The notes: generated from the sequence alone by a model not told the origin. 64,000 bases of DNA from Pseudomonas sp. N3-W (GCF_024970185.1 NZ_CP103965.1:2290001-2354000), one strand, 5' to 3'; shown: positions 7,799 through 17,903, counted from the stretch's first letter. Numbers and translations: made by a program.

Positions 7799-9019
7799 TC
7801 ATTCTGTCAGGGACTGGTCCAGCAGTTCGATCCAGTGCCTGACCGGCGTCCGCCCGGCGCTGGCGAGGTGGCTCTGGCAGCCGATGTTGGCGGTGACGAT
7901 CAATTGCGGGTGGCCGCTTTCCAGCGCGTTGAGACGGTTATCGCGCAGTTGCCGGGCCAGCTCCGGTTGGGTCAGCGAATAGGTGCCGGCCGACCCGCAG
8001 CACAAATGCCCGTCTGGCACCGTGGTCAGGTTGAAGCCGAGGCGGGTCAGCACCGCCTCCACCGCGCCGCCGAGTTTCTGTGCGTGTTGCAGGGTGCAGG
8101 GGCAATGCACGGCAATGCGCTGATCGCTGGCGGCGCAGATCCGCTCCAGAGGCAGTTCGGCCAACACTTGCACCAGGTCCAATGCCAGCGCGCTGACGCA
8201 TCGGGCCTTGGCCGCGTAGGCCGGATCGTCCTGCAACAGGTGCCCGTAATCCTGGATGAACGCGCCGCAGCCGCTGGCCGTTTGCACAATGGCTTCGGCG
8301 CCGTTTACCAGGTATGGCCACCAGGCATCGATGTTGTGGCGGGCGCGATCCAGGCCTTTGGGTTGGGCGTCGAGGTGATAATCCAGGGCACCGCAACATC
8401 CGGCTTCAGGCACCGCAATCACGCTGATTCCGAGTCGATCCAGCACCCGGGCCGCTGCCGCGTTGGTGTTGGGCGACAGTCCCGGTTGTACGCAGCCTTC
8501 GAGCATCAGCACCCGACGGGCATGGCGCGGGGCAGGGCGCTGGCCGGTGGCGGGCAGGTCACGGGGTAACTTCGCTTCGACGCTGCGCGCCAGCCACGGC
8601 CGAAATGTCGTGCCGATACGCAGCAAGGATTTGAACAGGTTCGGGTTCGGCGCCAGCGCCCGCAAGCCTTCGCGCAGCAAACGCTGACTTGCCGGGCGCG
8701 GCACCGCCTGATCGACCACGGCACGGCCGATGTCCAGCAGGTTGTGATAGTCGACCCCGGAGGGGCAGGTGGTTTCGCAGTTACGGCATGACAGGCAACG
8801 GTCCAGATGCAGCTGGGTGTTCGCGGTGGCGGTGGCGCCTTCGAGCACTTGCTTGATCAGGTAAATGCGCCCACGGGGACCGTCCAGCTCGTCGCCCAGC
8901 AGTTGGTAGGTCGGGCAGGTGGCGTTGCAAAAGCCGCAGTGCACGCAGGTACGGAGGATTTTTTCTGCTTCGGCGGCGCGTGGCAGTTGTCGGGATTGTT
9001 CGCTTAATGTGGTTTGCAT
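7799..9019 (-). CDS. glcF: Glycolate oxidase iron-sulfur subunit
   Basis: 406 residues. Two ferredoxin-type 4Fe-4S motifs are present: C25-x2-C28-x2-C31-x3-C35 ([12 protein letters not shown]) and C75-x2-C78-x2-C81-x3-C85 ([12 protein letters not shown]). Two later CCG motifs (GCCGALDYH and LCCGSAG) are typical of heterodisulfide-reductase-like subunits. GlcF passes electrons from the flavin subunits GlcD/GlcE to the quinone pool at the inner membrane during oxidation of glycolate or another 2-hydroxyacid to the 2-oxoacid. ATG 9019 was chosen because the cysteine motif starts 24 residues later; the longer frame overlaps glcE. Confidence 0.92.
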   Translation of the reverse strand: MQTTLSEQSRQLPRAAEAEKILRTCVHCGFCNATCPTYQLLGDELDGPRGRIYLIKQVLEGATATANTQLHLDRCLSCRNCETTCPSGVDYHNLLDIGRAVVDQAVPRPASQRLLREGLRALAPNPNLFKSLLRIGTTFRPWLARSVEAKLPRDLPATGQRPAPRHARRVLMLEGCVQPGLSPNTNAAAARVLDRLGISVIAVPEAGCCGALDYHLDAQPKGLDRARHNIDAWWPYLVNGAEAIVQTASGCGAFIQDYGHLLQDDPAYAAKARCVSALALDLVQVLAELPLERICAASDQRIAVHCPCTLQHAQKLGGAVEAVLTRLGFNLTTVPDGHLCCGSAGTYSLTQPELARQLRDNRLNALESGHPQLIVTANIGCQSHLASAGRTPVRHWIELLDQSLTE

Positions 9020-9059
9020 CGGCGGGCCTGGGCAACTGTGGGTGGAAGAACGCAATCCC

Positions 9060-9073
9060 TGTGGGAGCGAGTG
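9060..9073. repeat. Solo REP fragment between glcE and glcF
   Basis: TGTGGGAGCGAGTG is the start of a REP arm, broken off after 14 bp, inside the 58-bp glcE-glcF gap. It is a minor degenerate repeat, with no partner arm. Confidence 0.4.
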
Positions 9074-9077
9074 GGCA

Positions 9078-10127
9078 CTAAAACTCCGCGTACATCCGGC
9101 CAGGATTGAACAGCCCTTGCGGGTCCAGTTGTGCCTTGAGCTGGCGGTGGTAGCGCAGCAGCGCCGGGGCCAGTGGCTGGAACGGTGCCTCAGTGACGCC
9201 ATGGCTGTAACAGGTGGCATGGCCGCCCAGTTCATGGGCGAGGGTCTGGACATCGAGTGCGTCGGATTTGAGCCAGCGTTGCGCGCCGGCCCAGTCGATC
9301 AGCTGCTCACCGGGCAACGGCAAGGCCCCGAGATTGTTGGGCAGCGACAACCGCCACAAGGGCAGGCCTTCATCGAAAAATGCCAGTCTGTGCTCATTCA
9401 ACGCCGACCAGTAACCCGCGTCCAGCGGTTCGCCCCCCAGCCGTTGCCGGGCCGCCATTACAGAGCCTTCACCGCCCTCCAGGCGCAGAAACAAACGCTG
9501 GCCGTTGTGGCTCGCGGCGCTGATCGGCAGCGGCTGCTGGCCCCACTCGGCGAGTCGGGCAAGGGCCAGGGCGCTGTTGATTTCAAGGCCGATACTCAGG
9601 GAGTGCCGGGGTTTTGGCAGCACCTTGAATGAGACTTCGGTCAGCACGCCGAGGCATCCGTAGCTGCCCACCAGCAAACGCGAAAGATCGTAACCGGCGA
9701 CGTTTTTCATCACCTCGCCACCAAAGCGCAGGTGTTTACCCAGGCCGGTGATCAGCCGCGTGCCGAGGACAAAATCTCGCACCGAACCGGCCCAGGGACG
9801 TCGAGGCCCGGACAGCCCGGCAGCGACCATCCCGCCCACTGTCGCGCCTTCGCCGAACGACGGCGGTTCGCAGGGCAGCATCTGCCCGTGAGCGTCGAGT
9901 GTGGCGAGCAATTCGCTCAGTGGCGTACCGGCGCGAACGCTGACCACCAGCTCTGTCGGGTCATAACTGACAATGCCGCAATGGGCGCGTGTGTCGAGCA
10001 CTTCGCCGGCCACCTCGCGACCCAGGAACGCCTTGCTGTTGGCGCCCTGAATTCGCAGTGGCGTGGCATTTTCACGGGCCAGGTTGACCTGGTCGAGCAA
10101 GTCCCGGCTGGCGTCGAACTCGCCCAT
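9078..10127 (-). CDS. glcE: Glycolate oxidase FAD-binding subunit
   Basis: 349 residues of the PCMH-type FAD-binding fold. The FAD segments are RIQGANSKAF, PPSFGEGATVGGMVAAGLSG and VMKNVAGYDLSRLLVGSYG, close to the GlcE pattern. GlcE is a shortened paralogue of GlcD and is required for the oxidase complex. The ATG overlaps the glcD stop as TGATG, which indicates coupled translation. Confidence 0.93.
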   Translation of the reverse strand: MGEFDASRDLLDQVNLARENATPLRIQGANSKAFLGREVAGEVLDTRAHCGIVSYDPTELVVSVRAGTPLSELLATLDAHGQMLPCEPPSFGEGATVGGMVAAGLSGPRRPWAGSVRDFVLGTRLITGLGKHLRFGGEVMKNVAGYDLSRLLVGSYGCLGVLTEVSFKVLPKPRHSLSIGLEINSALALARLAEWGQQPLPISAASHNGQRLFLRLEGGEGSVMAARQRLGGEPLDAGYWSALNEHRLAFFDEGLPLWRLSLPNNLGALPLPGEQLIDWAGAQRWLKSDALDVQTLAHELGGHATCYSHGVTEAPFQPLAPALLRYHRQLKAQLDPQGLFNPGRMYAEF

Positions 10128-11626
10128 CAGAAGCGCTCCAGCTCGGGAAATGGCAGTTGGCCTGCGTGGATGTGCATCGCGCCGAACTCGGCGCAGCGAT
10201 GCAGGGTCGGGATGTTCTTGCCGGGGTTGAGCAGGCCTTGTGGGTCAAAGGCACTTTTCAGGCTGTGGAACAGGGTCAGTTCGTCGCTGTTGAACTGCGC
10301 GCACATCTGATTGATCTTCTCGCGGCCGACCCCGTGTTCGCCGGTGATACTGCCACCGACCTTGACGCACAGTTCGAGGATCTGGCCGCCCAGCGATTCT
10401 GCCCGTTGCAGTTCGCCGGGCTGGTTGGCGTCGAACAGGATCAGCGGGTGCATGTTGCCGTCGCCGGCGTGAAACACGTTGGCGACGCGCAAACCGTGCT
10501 CGGCGGCCAGCCGGGTGATGTCCCGAAGCACGCCGGGCAGTTCGCGGCGGGGAATGGTGCCGTCCATGCAGTAGTAGTCCGGTGAGAGCCGGCCAATGGC
10601 CGGGAAAGCGTTTTTGCGTCCGGCCCAGAAACGCACGCGTTCAGCTTCGTCCCTGGCCAGCCGCACGTCACTGGCGCCGGCTTGTTGCATCACCTCGCGC
10701 ACCCGCTGGCAGTCGTCGTGGACGTCGGCTTCGACGCCGTCCAGTTCGCACAGCAGAATGGCCTCGGCGTCCATCGGATAGCCGGCGTGGATGAAGTCCT
10801 CGGCGGCGCAAATGGCCAGGTTGTCCATCATTTCCAGGCCTGCCGGAATGACCCCGACGGCGATGATGTCGGCCACGGCGCGCCCGGCTTTTTCCACCGA
10901 ATCGAAACTGGCCAGCAAGACCTTGGCGACCTGGGGTTTGGGCAGCAGTTTGACCGTGACTTCGGTGATGATCCCCAGCAGGCCTTCGGAGCCGGTGAAC
11001 AGCGCCAGCAGGTCGAATCCCGGCGAATCCAGTGCGTCAGAACCCAGGGTCAGGTGCTCGCCTTCGATCGTCAGCACTTCCAGTTTCAGCAGGTTGTGTA
11101 CCGTCAGCCCGTATTTGAGGCAATGCACACCACCGGCGTTTTCCGCGACGTTGCCGCCGATGGAGCAGGCGATTTGTGACGACGGATCGGGCGCGTAGTA
11201 CAGGCCAAACGGTGCGGCAGCCTGGGAAATCGCCAGGTTGCGCACGCCGGGCTGCACGCGCGCCGTACGGGCGGCGGGGTCGATGTGCAGGATGTTGTTG
11301 AAGCGGGCCATCACCAGCAGCAGACCTTTTTCCAGCGGCAAAGCACCGCCGGACAACCCGGTGCCGGCGCCTCGGGCAACCACGGGCACCTGCTGTGCGT
11401 GGCAGATTTGCAGCAGTTGTTGAACCTGATCCAGCCGCCGGGGCAGGGCGACCAGCATCGGAGTGGTGCGGTAGGCGGATAGCCCGTCGCACTCGTAGGC
11501 CTTGAGTTCTTCTTCACGCCAGAGCAGGTCAAGCCCGGGGATGTGTTGGTGCAGGTGTTTGATCAAGACGTCCTTGTCCGTGTCGGGAAGGGCGCCGTCG
11601 ATGCGTTCGTCATACAAAATGTTCAT
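10127..11626 (-). CDS. glcD: Glycolate oxidase FAD-linked catalytic subunit
   Basis: 499 residues, full length for GlcD. FAD-binding motifs are GAGTGLSGGALP (about 93-104), PDPSSQIACSIGGNVAENAGG and GSEGLLGIITEV. The C-terminal FAD-oxidase domain has FHAGDGNMHP and GSITGEHGVG. It oxidises glycolate (or D-lactate, D-2-hydroxyglutarate and related D-2-hydroxyacids in homologues) and feeds GlcE/GlcF. No glcC regulator is adjacent; upstream on the same strand is an alpha/beta hydrolase only 59 bp away. Confidence 0.93.
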   Translation of the reverse strand: MNILYDERIDGALPDTDKDVLIKHLHQHIPGLDLLWREEELKAYECDGLSAYRTTPMLVALPRRLDQVQQLLQICHAQQVPVVARGAGTGLSGGALPLEKGLLLVMARFNNILHIDPAARTARVQPGVRNLAISQAAAPFGLYYAPDPSSQIACSIGGNVAENAGGVHCLKYGLTVHNLLKLEVLTIEGEHLTLGSDALDSPGFDLLALFTGSEGLLGIITEVTVKLLPKPQVAKVLLASFDSVEKAGRAVADIIAVGVIPAGLEMMDNLAICAAEDFIHAGYPMDAEAILLCELDGVEADVHDDCQRVREVMQQAGASDVRLARDEAERVRFWAGRKNAFPAIGRLSPDYYCMDGTIPRRELPGVLRDITRLAAEHGLRVANVFHAGDGNMHPLILFDANQPGELQRAESLGGQILELCVKVGGSITGEHGVGREKINQMCAQFNSDELTLFHSLKSAFDPQGLLNPGKNIPTLHRCAEFGAMHIHAGQLPFPELERF

Positions 11627-11685
11627 CGTCGCACCCTGTTTATTCGAGGAAACCGTGCGATCCCTGCAGGCGCTGCGGGTTGCTG

Positions 11686-12612
11686 TTAGTGCTTCTTGCC
11701 CAGGAACTCCCGATACAACTGCGCCGTCCGCGCCGGTTGCTCGACCATCGGCATATGACCGATGCCGTCCCAGATTTCCACGCGCAAATTGGCGATGCCC
11801 TTGCTCCAGGCCGGTACGCTGCTGACGTCGATCAGCCGGTCCAGCCGGCCCCACAGCAACAGCGCCGGACACTGGATGTCGGGCAGCTTTGGCTCCATCG
11901 GCGCGCTGGCGTGGAAGTCGGTGAAGATCTCCGCCAGTTCATCCCGACGTTGTTCGTAGCGCTGGCCGACAGCGTCCAGCACCAGGCCAGGCACCCAGGG
12001 CGGCGCGGCCATGGTCATGGCGTAGAAGCGGCGAAACTCCTCGCGCGAATGAATCAGGAACGGGTTGTGCCCCTGGGCCAGTTGTCGGGCCATGTCACTG
12101 AGCTGCGGCGCGGTGACGCCTGCCGGGTCGATCAACGCCACCGAGGCGATCCGCTCCGGGTAGGTGGCTGCCAGCCACGCCGCGATGTAGCCGCCCATGG
12201 AGTTGCCGATCACATGCACTTTCTCGACACCGCAGACGTCGAGCAACTGGATCATGCGCTTGGCCTGCAAGCCGATGTCATAACCGCCGCCGGTCTTGAA
12301 GCCGGTTTCGCCATGGCCGGCGAGGTCGGGGATGATGACCCGGTAATCATGGACAAAATGCCGGGCAAAGCGCAGCCAGATGTTCTTGTCGGCACTATAG
12401 CCATGCAGCATCAACACACTGCTGGAGGCCTCGTAGGGCCCGCCTTGCCAGGTCGAGACGGTCATTTCGCTGATCGGCACGACGATTTTGTGCAGCCGAT
12501 ACAGCTTGGCTTCGATGGCCATGTTCAAGTCATACAGCCAATGACCGATGGCCGGGTAACTCAACCAGCTCCAGGCCACGAAAACGGCGATAGCGACAAC
12601 CAGCACAAGCAT
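11686..12612 (-). CDS. Membrane-anchored alpha/beta hydrolase
   Basis: 308 residues starting with one N-terminal hydrophobic segment (MLVLVVAIAVFVAWSWL), probably an anchor. The catalytic domain has the HGYS oxyanion loop (70-73), the nucleophile elbow GNSMGG with Ser138, an acid in WGRLDRLID and the histidine in GIGHMPM. This is the lipase/ester hydrolase type seen in LipG/ABHD6-like proteins. It sits 21 bp downstream of a flavin monooxygenase with Baeyer-Villiger features, so ester cleavage after oxygen insertion is a reasonable joint role (inference). Confidence 0.88.
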   Translation of the reverse strand: MLVLVVAIAVFVAWSWLSYPAIGHWLYDLNMAIEAKLYRLHKIVVPISEMTVSTWQGGPYEASSSVLMLHGYSADKNIWLRFARHFVHDYRVIIPDLAGHGETGFKTGGGYDIGLQAKRMIQLLDVCGVEKVHVIGNSMGGYIAAWLAATYPERIASVALIDPAGVTAPQLSDMARQLAQGHNPFLIHSREEFRRFYAMTMAAPPWVPGLVLDAVGQRYEQRRDELAEIFTDFHASAPMEPKLPDIQCPALLLWGRLDRLIDVSSVPAWSKGIANLRVEIWDGIGHMPMVEQPARTAQLYREFLGKKH

Positions 12613-12633
12613 CAGGTATTTCCTTTTACGTGA

Positions 12634-14088
12634 TCAGGACAGAATGTGGTCAGCGGGTTTTAGTGTACGGGTCAAGCGGTAGTAGCTGAAGCTGAACCCC
12701 GGAAACATGGCAATCACATGGCCGCTCTTGCTTTGATACCAGCTGTGACAGCCTCCGGACTTCCATACCGTGCGTTCCATCTCGCGATGGATCATATCAG
12801 TGTAGGTACGTTCCGCTTCGGGGCGAACTTCGATGCTGCGCAGGTCTTTTTCCTTGAGTGTGCGGATGCAGTCGAGAATGTAGTTCATCTGCGATTCTAT
12901 GATGAACAGCGCCGAGGTATGGCCGATACCGGTGTTGGGGCCGGTGACGATAAACAGGTTGGGGAAGCCCGGCAGGCTGGTGCCGAGGTAGGCGCGGGGG
13001 TATTGGGCCCAGACATCTTGGAGTTGTACGCCGTTTTTTCCGCTGACCGGGTAGGAAATAACGCCATCGGTGGCGTCGTAGCCGGTGGACCAGATGATCA
13101 GGTCGAGGTCCAGATGTTCGCCGTCCAGCGTGTTGATGCCGCTGGCATCGATGGATGCGATGCCTTGTTCACGACTGTGCAGGCTCACGTTTGGACGCTG
13201 TAGCGCCGGATAATAGGTGCTGGAGACAATCACCCGTTTGCAGCCGATGGTGAAGTCCGGTGTCAGTTTGCGCTGCAGTTTGGGGTCCGGCACTTGCCGT
13301 TGCAGAAAGTGCAGGGCGTGGCGCTGCACCATGCGGATCGCCGGTTTCGAGTATTTGAAGGCAATGACGCGGGTTTCGAACTGCCAGTAGATCAGCCAGC
13401 GCAGCAGTTTGTAGGCCGGTTTCAGCCCCAGCAACCAGCGCTGGAAACGGCCAAAGGTACGGTCGGCGCGGGGCAGGACCCAGTGCGCTGTGCGTTGGAA
13501 GACATGCAAGTGCTGCACATCCGGGGCAATCGCCGGGATGACCTGGGCGGCGCTGGCGCCGCTGCCGACGATGGCGACACGTTTGCCCTTGTAGTCGTAA
13601 GAGTGATCCCAGTTATTGGTGTGAAAAGTCTTGCCCTGAAAACGTTCCTGGCCCTCGAAGTGCGGGATCACCGGTTGGCTCAACGGTCCGGTCGCATTGA
13701 TCAGGAACTGCGCGTAAAACGTGCCTTCACTGCCTGTGTGTACTGCCCAGTGTTTGGCGATGTCATCCCATTCAATGCGCTCGACGTTCGCCTCCAGTCG
13801 CACCTTGTCACGCAGGCCGAAGTGTTCCACGACATGGCGGGTGTAGCGGTGCAGTTCGGCCTGGTCGGCGTACATCTGCGTCCAGCGGTAAGGGGCGAAG
13901 GACAGCGAATAAAGCGGCGAAGGCACATCCACCGCTGCGCCGGGGTAGGTGTTCTGGCACCAGGTGCCGCCGAAAAAGCTGCGTCGTTCCAACAGGCAAA
14001 AGTCACGGATGCCGGCCTTGAGCAAATTGACCGCCGCGCACTGGCCGCCAAAGCCGCTGCCGATGATCAGCACCTGAAAAGTCTGCAT
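12634..14088 (-). CDS. Flavin-containing monooxygenase, Baeyer-Villiger-like
   Basis: 484 residues with two Rossmann motifs, GSGFGG (10-15) for FAD and GSGASA (175-180) for NADPH. The fingerprint FQGKTFHTNNWD (150-161) fits the class B FMO/BVMO signature FxGxxxHxxxW(P/D). The family oxidises ketones, long-chain alkanes or heteroatoms with NADPH and O2. GGAG precedes the ATG. Paired with the hydrolase 21 bp downstream, it may convert a ketone to an ester that is then cleaved. The AlmA-like alternative (alkane oxidation) cannot be excluded. Confidence 0.88.
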   Translation of the reverse strand: MQTFQVLIIGSGFGGQCAAVNLLKAGIRDFCLLERRSFFGGTWCQNTYPGAAVDVPSPLYSLSFAPYRWTQMYADQAELHRYTRHVVEHFGLRDKVRLEANVERIEWDDIAKHWAVHTGSEGTFYAQFLINATGPLSQPVIPHFEGQERFQGKTFHTNNWDHSYDYKGKRVAIVGSGASAAQVIPAIAPDVQHLHVFQRTAHWVLPRADRTFGRFQRWLLGLKPAYKLLRWLIYWQFETRVIAFKYSKPAIRMVQRHALHFLQRQVPDPKLQRKLTPDFTIGCKRVIVSSTYYPALQRPNVSLHSREQGIASIDASGINTLDGEHLDLDLIIWSTGYDATDGVISYPVSGKNGVQLQDVWAQYPRAYLGTSLPGFPNLFIVTGPNTGIGHTSALFIIESQMNYILDCIRTLKEKDLRSIEVRPEAERTYTDMIHREMERTVWKSGGCHSWYQSKSGHVIAMFPGFSFSYYRLTRTLKPADHILS

Positions 14089-14284
14089 GGGTCTCCTGTC
14101 GGTATCGTTGTTTTTTGATCGTTCCCATCATGTATAGCCAAACCGTGGCGGTGTGCAGCGCTTTCTATGGGCCAGCAAATAACGCCGCCAACCGGTGATG
14201 GCTATTTAACGTTGCCCTGATAGACTCCCAACACACCTGCAGCCCCGGTGTGTTCAGGTTCGGTCAAGTGTGGCAGAGGCCTTT

Positions 14285-15358
14285 ATGGCAAAAACAGGAG
14301 GAAAGGGACTTTCATTGGCCAGGAGGCTCTATACGTCGCGAACCCTGGGGTTGGCGCTGGGGTTGTTGTGCGTGAGCGCGGCGATGTACTCGCTCAACCC
14401 GTCGCCTTGGGTCTGGGGTTTGATGGTGATCAACGGCGTGTTGTGGCCGCACCTGGCCTACCAATGGGCGCGTCGTTCGAAAGTCCCTTACCACGCCGAA
14501 CACCGCAACCTGCTGGTGGATGCATTTCTCGGCGGCTTCTGGGTCGCGGCCATGCAGTTCAATCCACTGCCCACCGCGACCACGATTTCGATGATGGCGA
14601 TGAACAACGTGGCCATCGGCGGAATGCGCTTCTTGCTCGCCGGCAGCGCGGCGCAAATCCTCGGGATCGGCGTCGGGCTGGTGATCTTCACCCCGGCCTT
14701 CATCCCGCAAACCAGCCCGTTGCAACTCTATGCCTGCCTGCCGCTGCTGATTCTGTACCCGCTGGCATTGGGTTGGATCTGCTTTCGCCAGGCCCACACC
14801 CTCGGGCGCCATAAACGCGAATTGCTGGCCCTGAGCCGTACTGACAGCCTGACCGGCTTGCTCAATCACGGGACCTGGAAAGACCAGCTGGAAATCGAAT
14901 TCCAGCGTTGCCAGCGCCAGGAGCAGGGTGGAGCGATTGCGCTGATCGACATCGATCACTTCAAGACCATCAACGATACCTATGGCCATGTCGCCGGCGA
15001 CATCGTGTTGCGTCAACTCAGCAAAATGCTCAAACAAAACCTGCGTACTGCTGACGTTGCCGGGCGATACGGCGGCGATGAGTTTTGCGTGATTCTCCCG
15101 GATTTGCCCCTGCACAATGCCGTCGTCGTGATGGATGCACTGCGTGATCGTTTTGCCACCCTCGGCTATGAACAGAATCCGGCGCTAAAAGTCAGCCTGA
15201 GCATCGGTCTGGCTGCTTTCGACCCTGCGCATACCGATGCGACCCTGTGGCTCAACGATGCCGATCAGGCACTTTACGAAGCCAAGACCACGGGGCGTAA
15301 TCGTGTTATCTGCGGCGGCGCCGACAAGCCTCGGCGTGAGTTGCTGGACTCCGTTTAA
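14285..15358 (+). CDS. MASE2-type diguanylate cyclase
   Basis: 357 residues. The N-terminal half (about 15-170) is a multi-pass MASE2 membrane sensor, as in AdrA/DgcC. The C-terminal GGDEF domain has the active loop RYGGDEF (263-267) and an inhibitory I-site RTAD (254-257) exactly five residues before it, so product inhibition is expected. It makes cyclic di-GMP at the inner membrane, which promotes biofilm and exopolysaccharide. ATG 14285 with AGAGG upstream was preferred to the GTG at 14270. Confidence 0.92.
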   Translation: MAKTGGKGLSLARRLYTSRTLGLALGLLCVSAAMYSLNPSPWVWGLMVINGVLWPHLAYQWARRSKVPYHAEHRNLLVDAFLGGFWVAAMQFNPLPTATTISMMAMNNVAIGGMRFLLAGSAAQILGIGVGLVIFTPAFIPQTSPLQLYACLPLLILYPLALGWICFRQAHTLGRHKRELLALSRTDSLTGLLNHGTWKDQLEIEFQRCQRQEQGGAIALIDIDHFKTINDTYGHVAGDIVLRQLSKMLKQNLRTADVAGRYGGDEFCVILPDLPLHNAVVVMDALRDRFATLGYEQNPALKVSLSIGLAAFDPAHTDATLWLNDADQALYEAKTTGRNRVICGGADKPRRELLDSV

Positions 15359-15530
15359 CCAGACACCACCTATTTCCCGTAGGCCCGCACCTGCGGCAGC
15401 GCCTACCTGGAATCGGGTGTTTTTGAGTCAGCATTCCTGATCAGGCAGTTCAGTGTCGCATCCGGTATAGAGCCCTACGCCTCACTCAGGTAGGGTTCGG
15501 CTACCCCCGACACGAAACAAGGACTGATTC

Positions 15531-16766
15531 ATGACGTTCAAACACGCCCTCCTGCCCTCCAGCCTCGCCCTCGTTTTTACCCTTGCAGCCTTCTCCCAAA
15601 CGGCGTTCGCCGAACCCCACAAACAGGTCCTGGCTGATGCCGAGCAGTACCAGGCCGAAGCGCTGAAATTGCTGGAACGCCTGGTGAATATCGACTCCGG
15701 TTCCGGCTATGAGCCGGGCCTGACCCAGGTTGGTGACATCGCTATCGACGAGCTGAAAAAACTCGGCGCCAGCATCGAACGGGTGCCCAACACTCCGGAC
15801 AAAAGCAGCCATGTGCTGGCCACGTTCAAAGGCACCGGCAAGGCGAAAATTCTGCTGATGGCGCACATGGACACGGTGTTCAAGGAGGGCTCTGCCGCCG
15901 AGCGTCCGTTTCACATCAAGGACGGTCGCGCCTACGGGCCGGGTGTGATGGATGACAAGGGCGGCATTGTTGCCGGAATCTACGCACTGAAAGTCCTGAA
16001 AAATCTCGACTTCAAGGATTACGCGCAAATCACCTTCCTGCTCGACGCCAGCGAAGAGACCGGCTCGCCGGTGGCCACCGACCTGATCAAGAAAACCGCC
16101 AAGGCCCACGACGTGACCCTCAACCTCGAACCGGGGCGCCCCGCGGATGGGTTGGTGGTGTGGCGCAAGGGCAGCGCCACGGCGGTGGTCGAAGTCAAAG
16201 GCAAGGCCGCCCATGCCGGCGTCGCCCCGGAACTGGGGCGCAATGCCGCGATGGAAGTGGCGCATCAGATTCTGCAACTGGGCAAACTGGGGGACGAGGC
16301 GAAGAAAACCACCATCAATTTCACCGTGCTCAAGGCCGGCGACCGTACCAATGTGATCCCGGATCAGGCCACAGCCAGGGCCGATGTGCGGGCGGCGGTG
16401 CCGGAGGAGTTTGACCGGATCGAGAAAGACCTGGCGCGGGTGTCGCAAGACAAATTGATTGCCGACACCGAAGTGACCACCAGCCTCCAGCGCGGCTTGC
16501 CACCGATGCCGCAGACGGCGGAGTCGGACCGTTTGATGGCCATGGCTCAGGGGATTTACGGCGAGATTGGCCGCAAGCTGACTGAAGAAGGCAGCGGCGG
16601 GGCCGCGGATGCCAGCCTGTCGGCGGGGGTGGGGACACCGACCCTGGACGGGTTCGGGATTGTCGGTGGCAATATTCATACGCCAGAGGAATATGCCGAG
16701 GTCGCGAGCGTGACGCCGCGGATTTATCTGCTGTCGCGGATGATCATGGAATTGGCCAAACGCTGA
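15531..16766 (+). CDS. M20 family glutamate carboxypeptidase (carboxypeptidase G2-like)
   Basis: 411 residues with a signal peptide cleaved near TAFA-EP, so periplasmic. Zinc ligands and catalytic residues are visible: AHMDTV (H112, D114), GVMDDKGG (D141), DASEETGS (E175, E176) and the C-terminal NIHTPEEYA histidine. This matches carboxypeptidase G2, which removes C-terminal glutamate from folates and N-acyl amino acids. The gene is monocistronic. A hairpin at 16779-16812 lies between it and the convergent gene. Confidence 0.92.
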   Translation: MTFKHALLPSSLALVFTLAAFSQTAFAEPHKQVLADAEQYQAEALKLLERLVNIDSGSGYEPGLTQVGDIAIDELKKLGASIERVPNTPDKSSHVLATFKGTGKAKILLMAHMDTVFKEGSAAERPFHIKDGRAYGPGVMDDKGGIVAGIYALKVLKNLDFKDYAQITFLLDASEETGSPVATDLIKKTAKAHDVTLNLEPGRPADGLVVWRKGSATAVVEVKGKAAHAGVAPELGRNAAMEVAHQILQLGKLGDEAKKTTINFTVLKAGDRTNVIPDQATARADVRAAVPEEFDRIEKDLARVSQDKLIADTEVTTSLQRGLPPMPQTAESDRLMAMAQGIYGEIGRKLTEEGSGGAADASLSAGVGTPTLDGFGIVGGNIHTPEEYAEVASVTPRIYLLSRMIMELAKR

Positions 16767-16778
16767 CACTGCTACAGA

Positions 16779-16812
16779 TGATCGTCCCGCGCAGGCGCGT
16801 GGGAACGATCAA
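16779..16812. terminator. Hairpin between convergent genes
   Basis: GATCGTCCCGCGC faces GCGTGGGAACGATC across a short loop, with one bulge and no clear T-run. It lies midway between convergent genes and probably limits read-through in both directions. Confidence 0.45.
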
Positions 16813-16860
16813 TCATCTGACCCAGGGGAGCGAAGACTTCAAGTCAGTCGTGCGCAACGG

Positions 16861-17730
16861 TCACTCTTTGACGCTCATGAATTCCTTCGCCCAACGAATG
16901 TATTCCTCAGGCTGCGTATAAGTGTGCGTCAGCTCGGTGGCATTCAAATCCGAGGCCTGGGTGAAGATCTGGCGTTGTTCGCGCAGGCTGTCGTAGGTGG
17001 CCTTGATTGCCGCAAAGTAGGCGCCGTGACCATCGATGGTGACGCGCACGCCCAGTTCCGCCAGACGCTTGTCGTCGCGCAACGCCGGGTTGCCGTAGGT
17101 GACCAGCATCAGCGGCACGCTCAGGTGCTCGGCAATTTGCTCCAGTTGATCGAAGTCTTGCACGCCGACCATGCAGATCCCGTCTGCCCCGGCGGCTTGA
17201 TAGTGCTTGGTGCGGCTGATGATTTCCTGGATTGGCAGGATGCCGGCATTGGTGCGGGCGATGATCGCCATGTCCTTGTCGACCCGGGCTTCCAGCGCCG
17301 CGCGGATCTTGCCGACGCCTTCGGCGACGGTGATCAGGTCAGTGGATTTGCGGCCGAACTGGGCCGGCAGCAGGGTGTCTTCGATGGTCAGCGCGGCGAC
17401 GCCGGCGCGTTCGAGTTCGACGATGGTGCGCATCACGTTGAGTGCGTTGCCGTAGCCGTGGTCGGCATCGGCGATAACCGGCAACTGGGCGACACGGCCG
17501 ATGCGGGTGGCTTGCTCGGCGAACTCGCTGAGGGTGATCAAGGCAAAGTCCGGGGCGCCCAGCACCTGCAAGGACGCCACCGAGCCACCGAGGATGCCCA
17601 CTTCAAAACCCAGGTCAGCGGCGATACGCGCCGACATCGGGTCGAACACCGAGGCGGTGTGATAGCAGGTCCGGGAAGCCAGCAGCTGGCGAAAGTTACG
17701 GCGCAAATCTTGATGGGAAAGCCTGGACAT
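16861..17730 (-). CDS. Oxaloacetate decarboxylase, isocitrate lyase/PEP mutase superfamily
   Basis: 289 residues from ATG 17730. The superfamily core is visible: [21 protein letters not shown], the Mg-binding [11 protein letters not shown] and the [13 protein letters not shown] loop, followed by IIARTNA. It resembles Pseudomonas aeruginosa PA4872, a lyase that decarboxylates oxaloacetate to pyruvate. The loop lacks the KKCG cysteine of isocitrate lyase, which argues against that activity. The longer upstream start has no ribosome binding site. Confidence 0.85.
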   Translation of the reverse strand: MSRLSHQDLRRNFRQLLASRTCYHTASVFDPMSARIAADLGFEVGILGGSVASLQVLGAPDFALITLSEFAEQATRIGRVAQLPVIADADHGYGNALNVMRTIVELERAGVAALTIEDTLLPAQFGRKSTDLITVAEGVGKIRAALEARVDKDMAIIARTNAGILPIQEIISRTKHYQAAGADGICMVGVQDFDQLEQIAEHLSVPLMLVTYGNPALRDDKRLAELGVRVTIDGHGAYFAAIKATYDSLREQRQIFTQASDLNATELTHTYTQPEEYIRWAKEFMSVKE

Positions 17731-17903
17731 ATGAGTTCCACCACTGCAATGGGAATGGAAGGGCTTGAGCAAAAGTGTCAACGCCGAAGGAATAAAAGGC
17801 TATCACGGGGAAGGCTTATAGAGGGTGACGATTTTGTGAGGTGGCGGTTGCCGCGGCTCAGGCGCCTGTGGAAAGCGGATTGTCCATGGTTGAGCAGGCT
17901 TGA

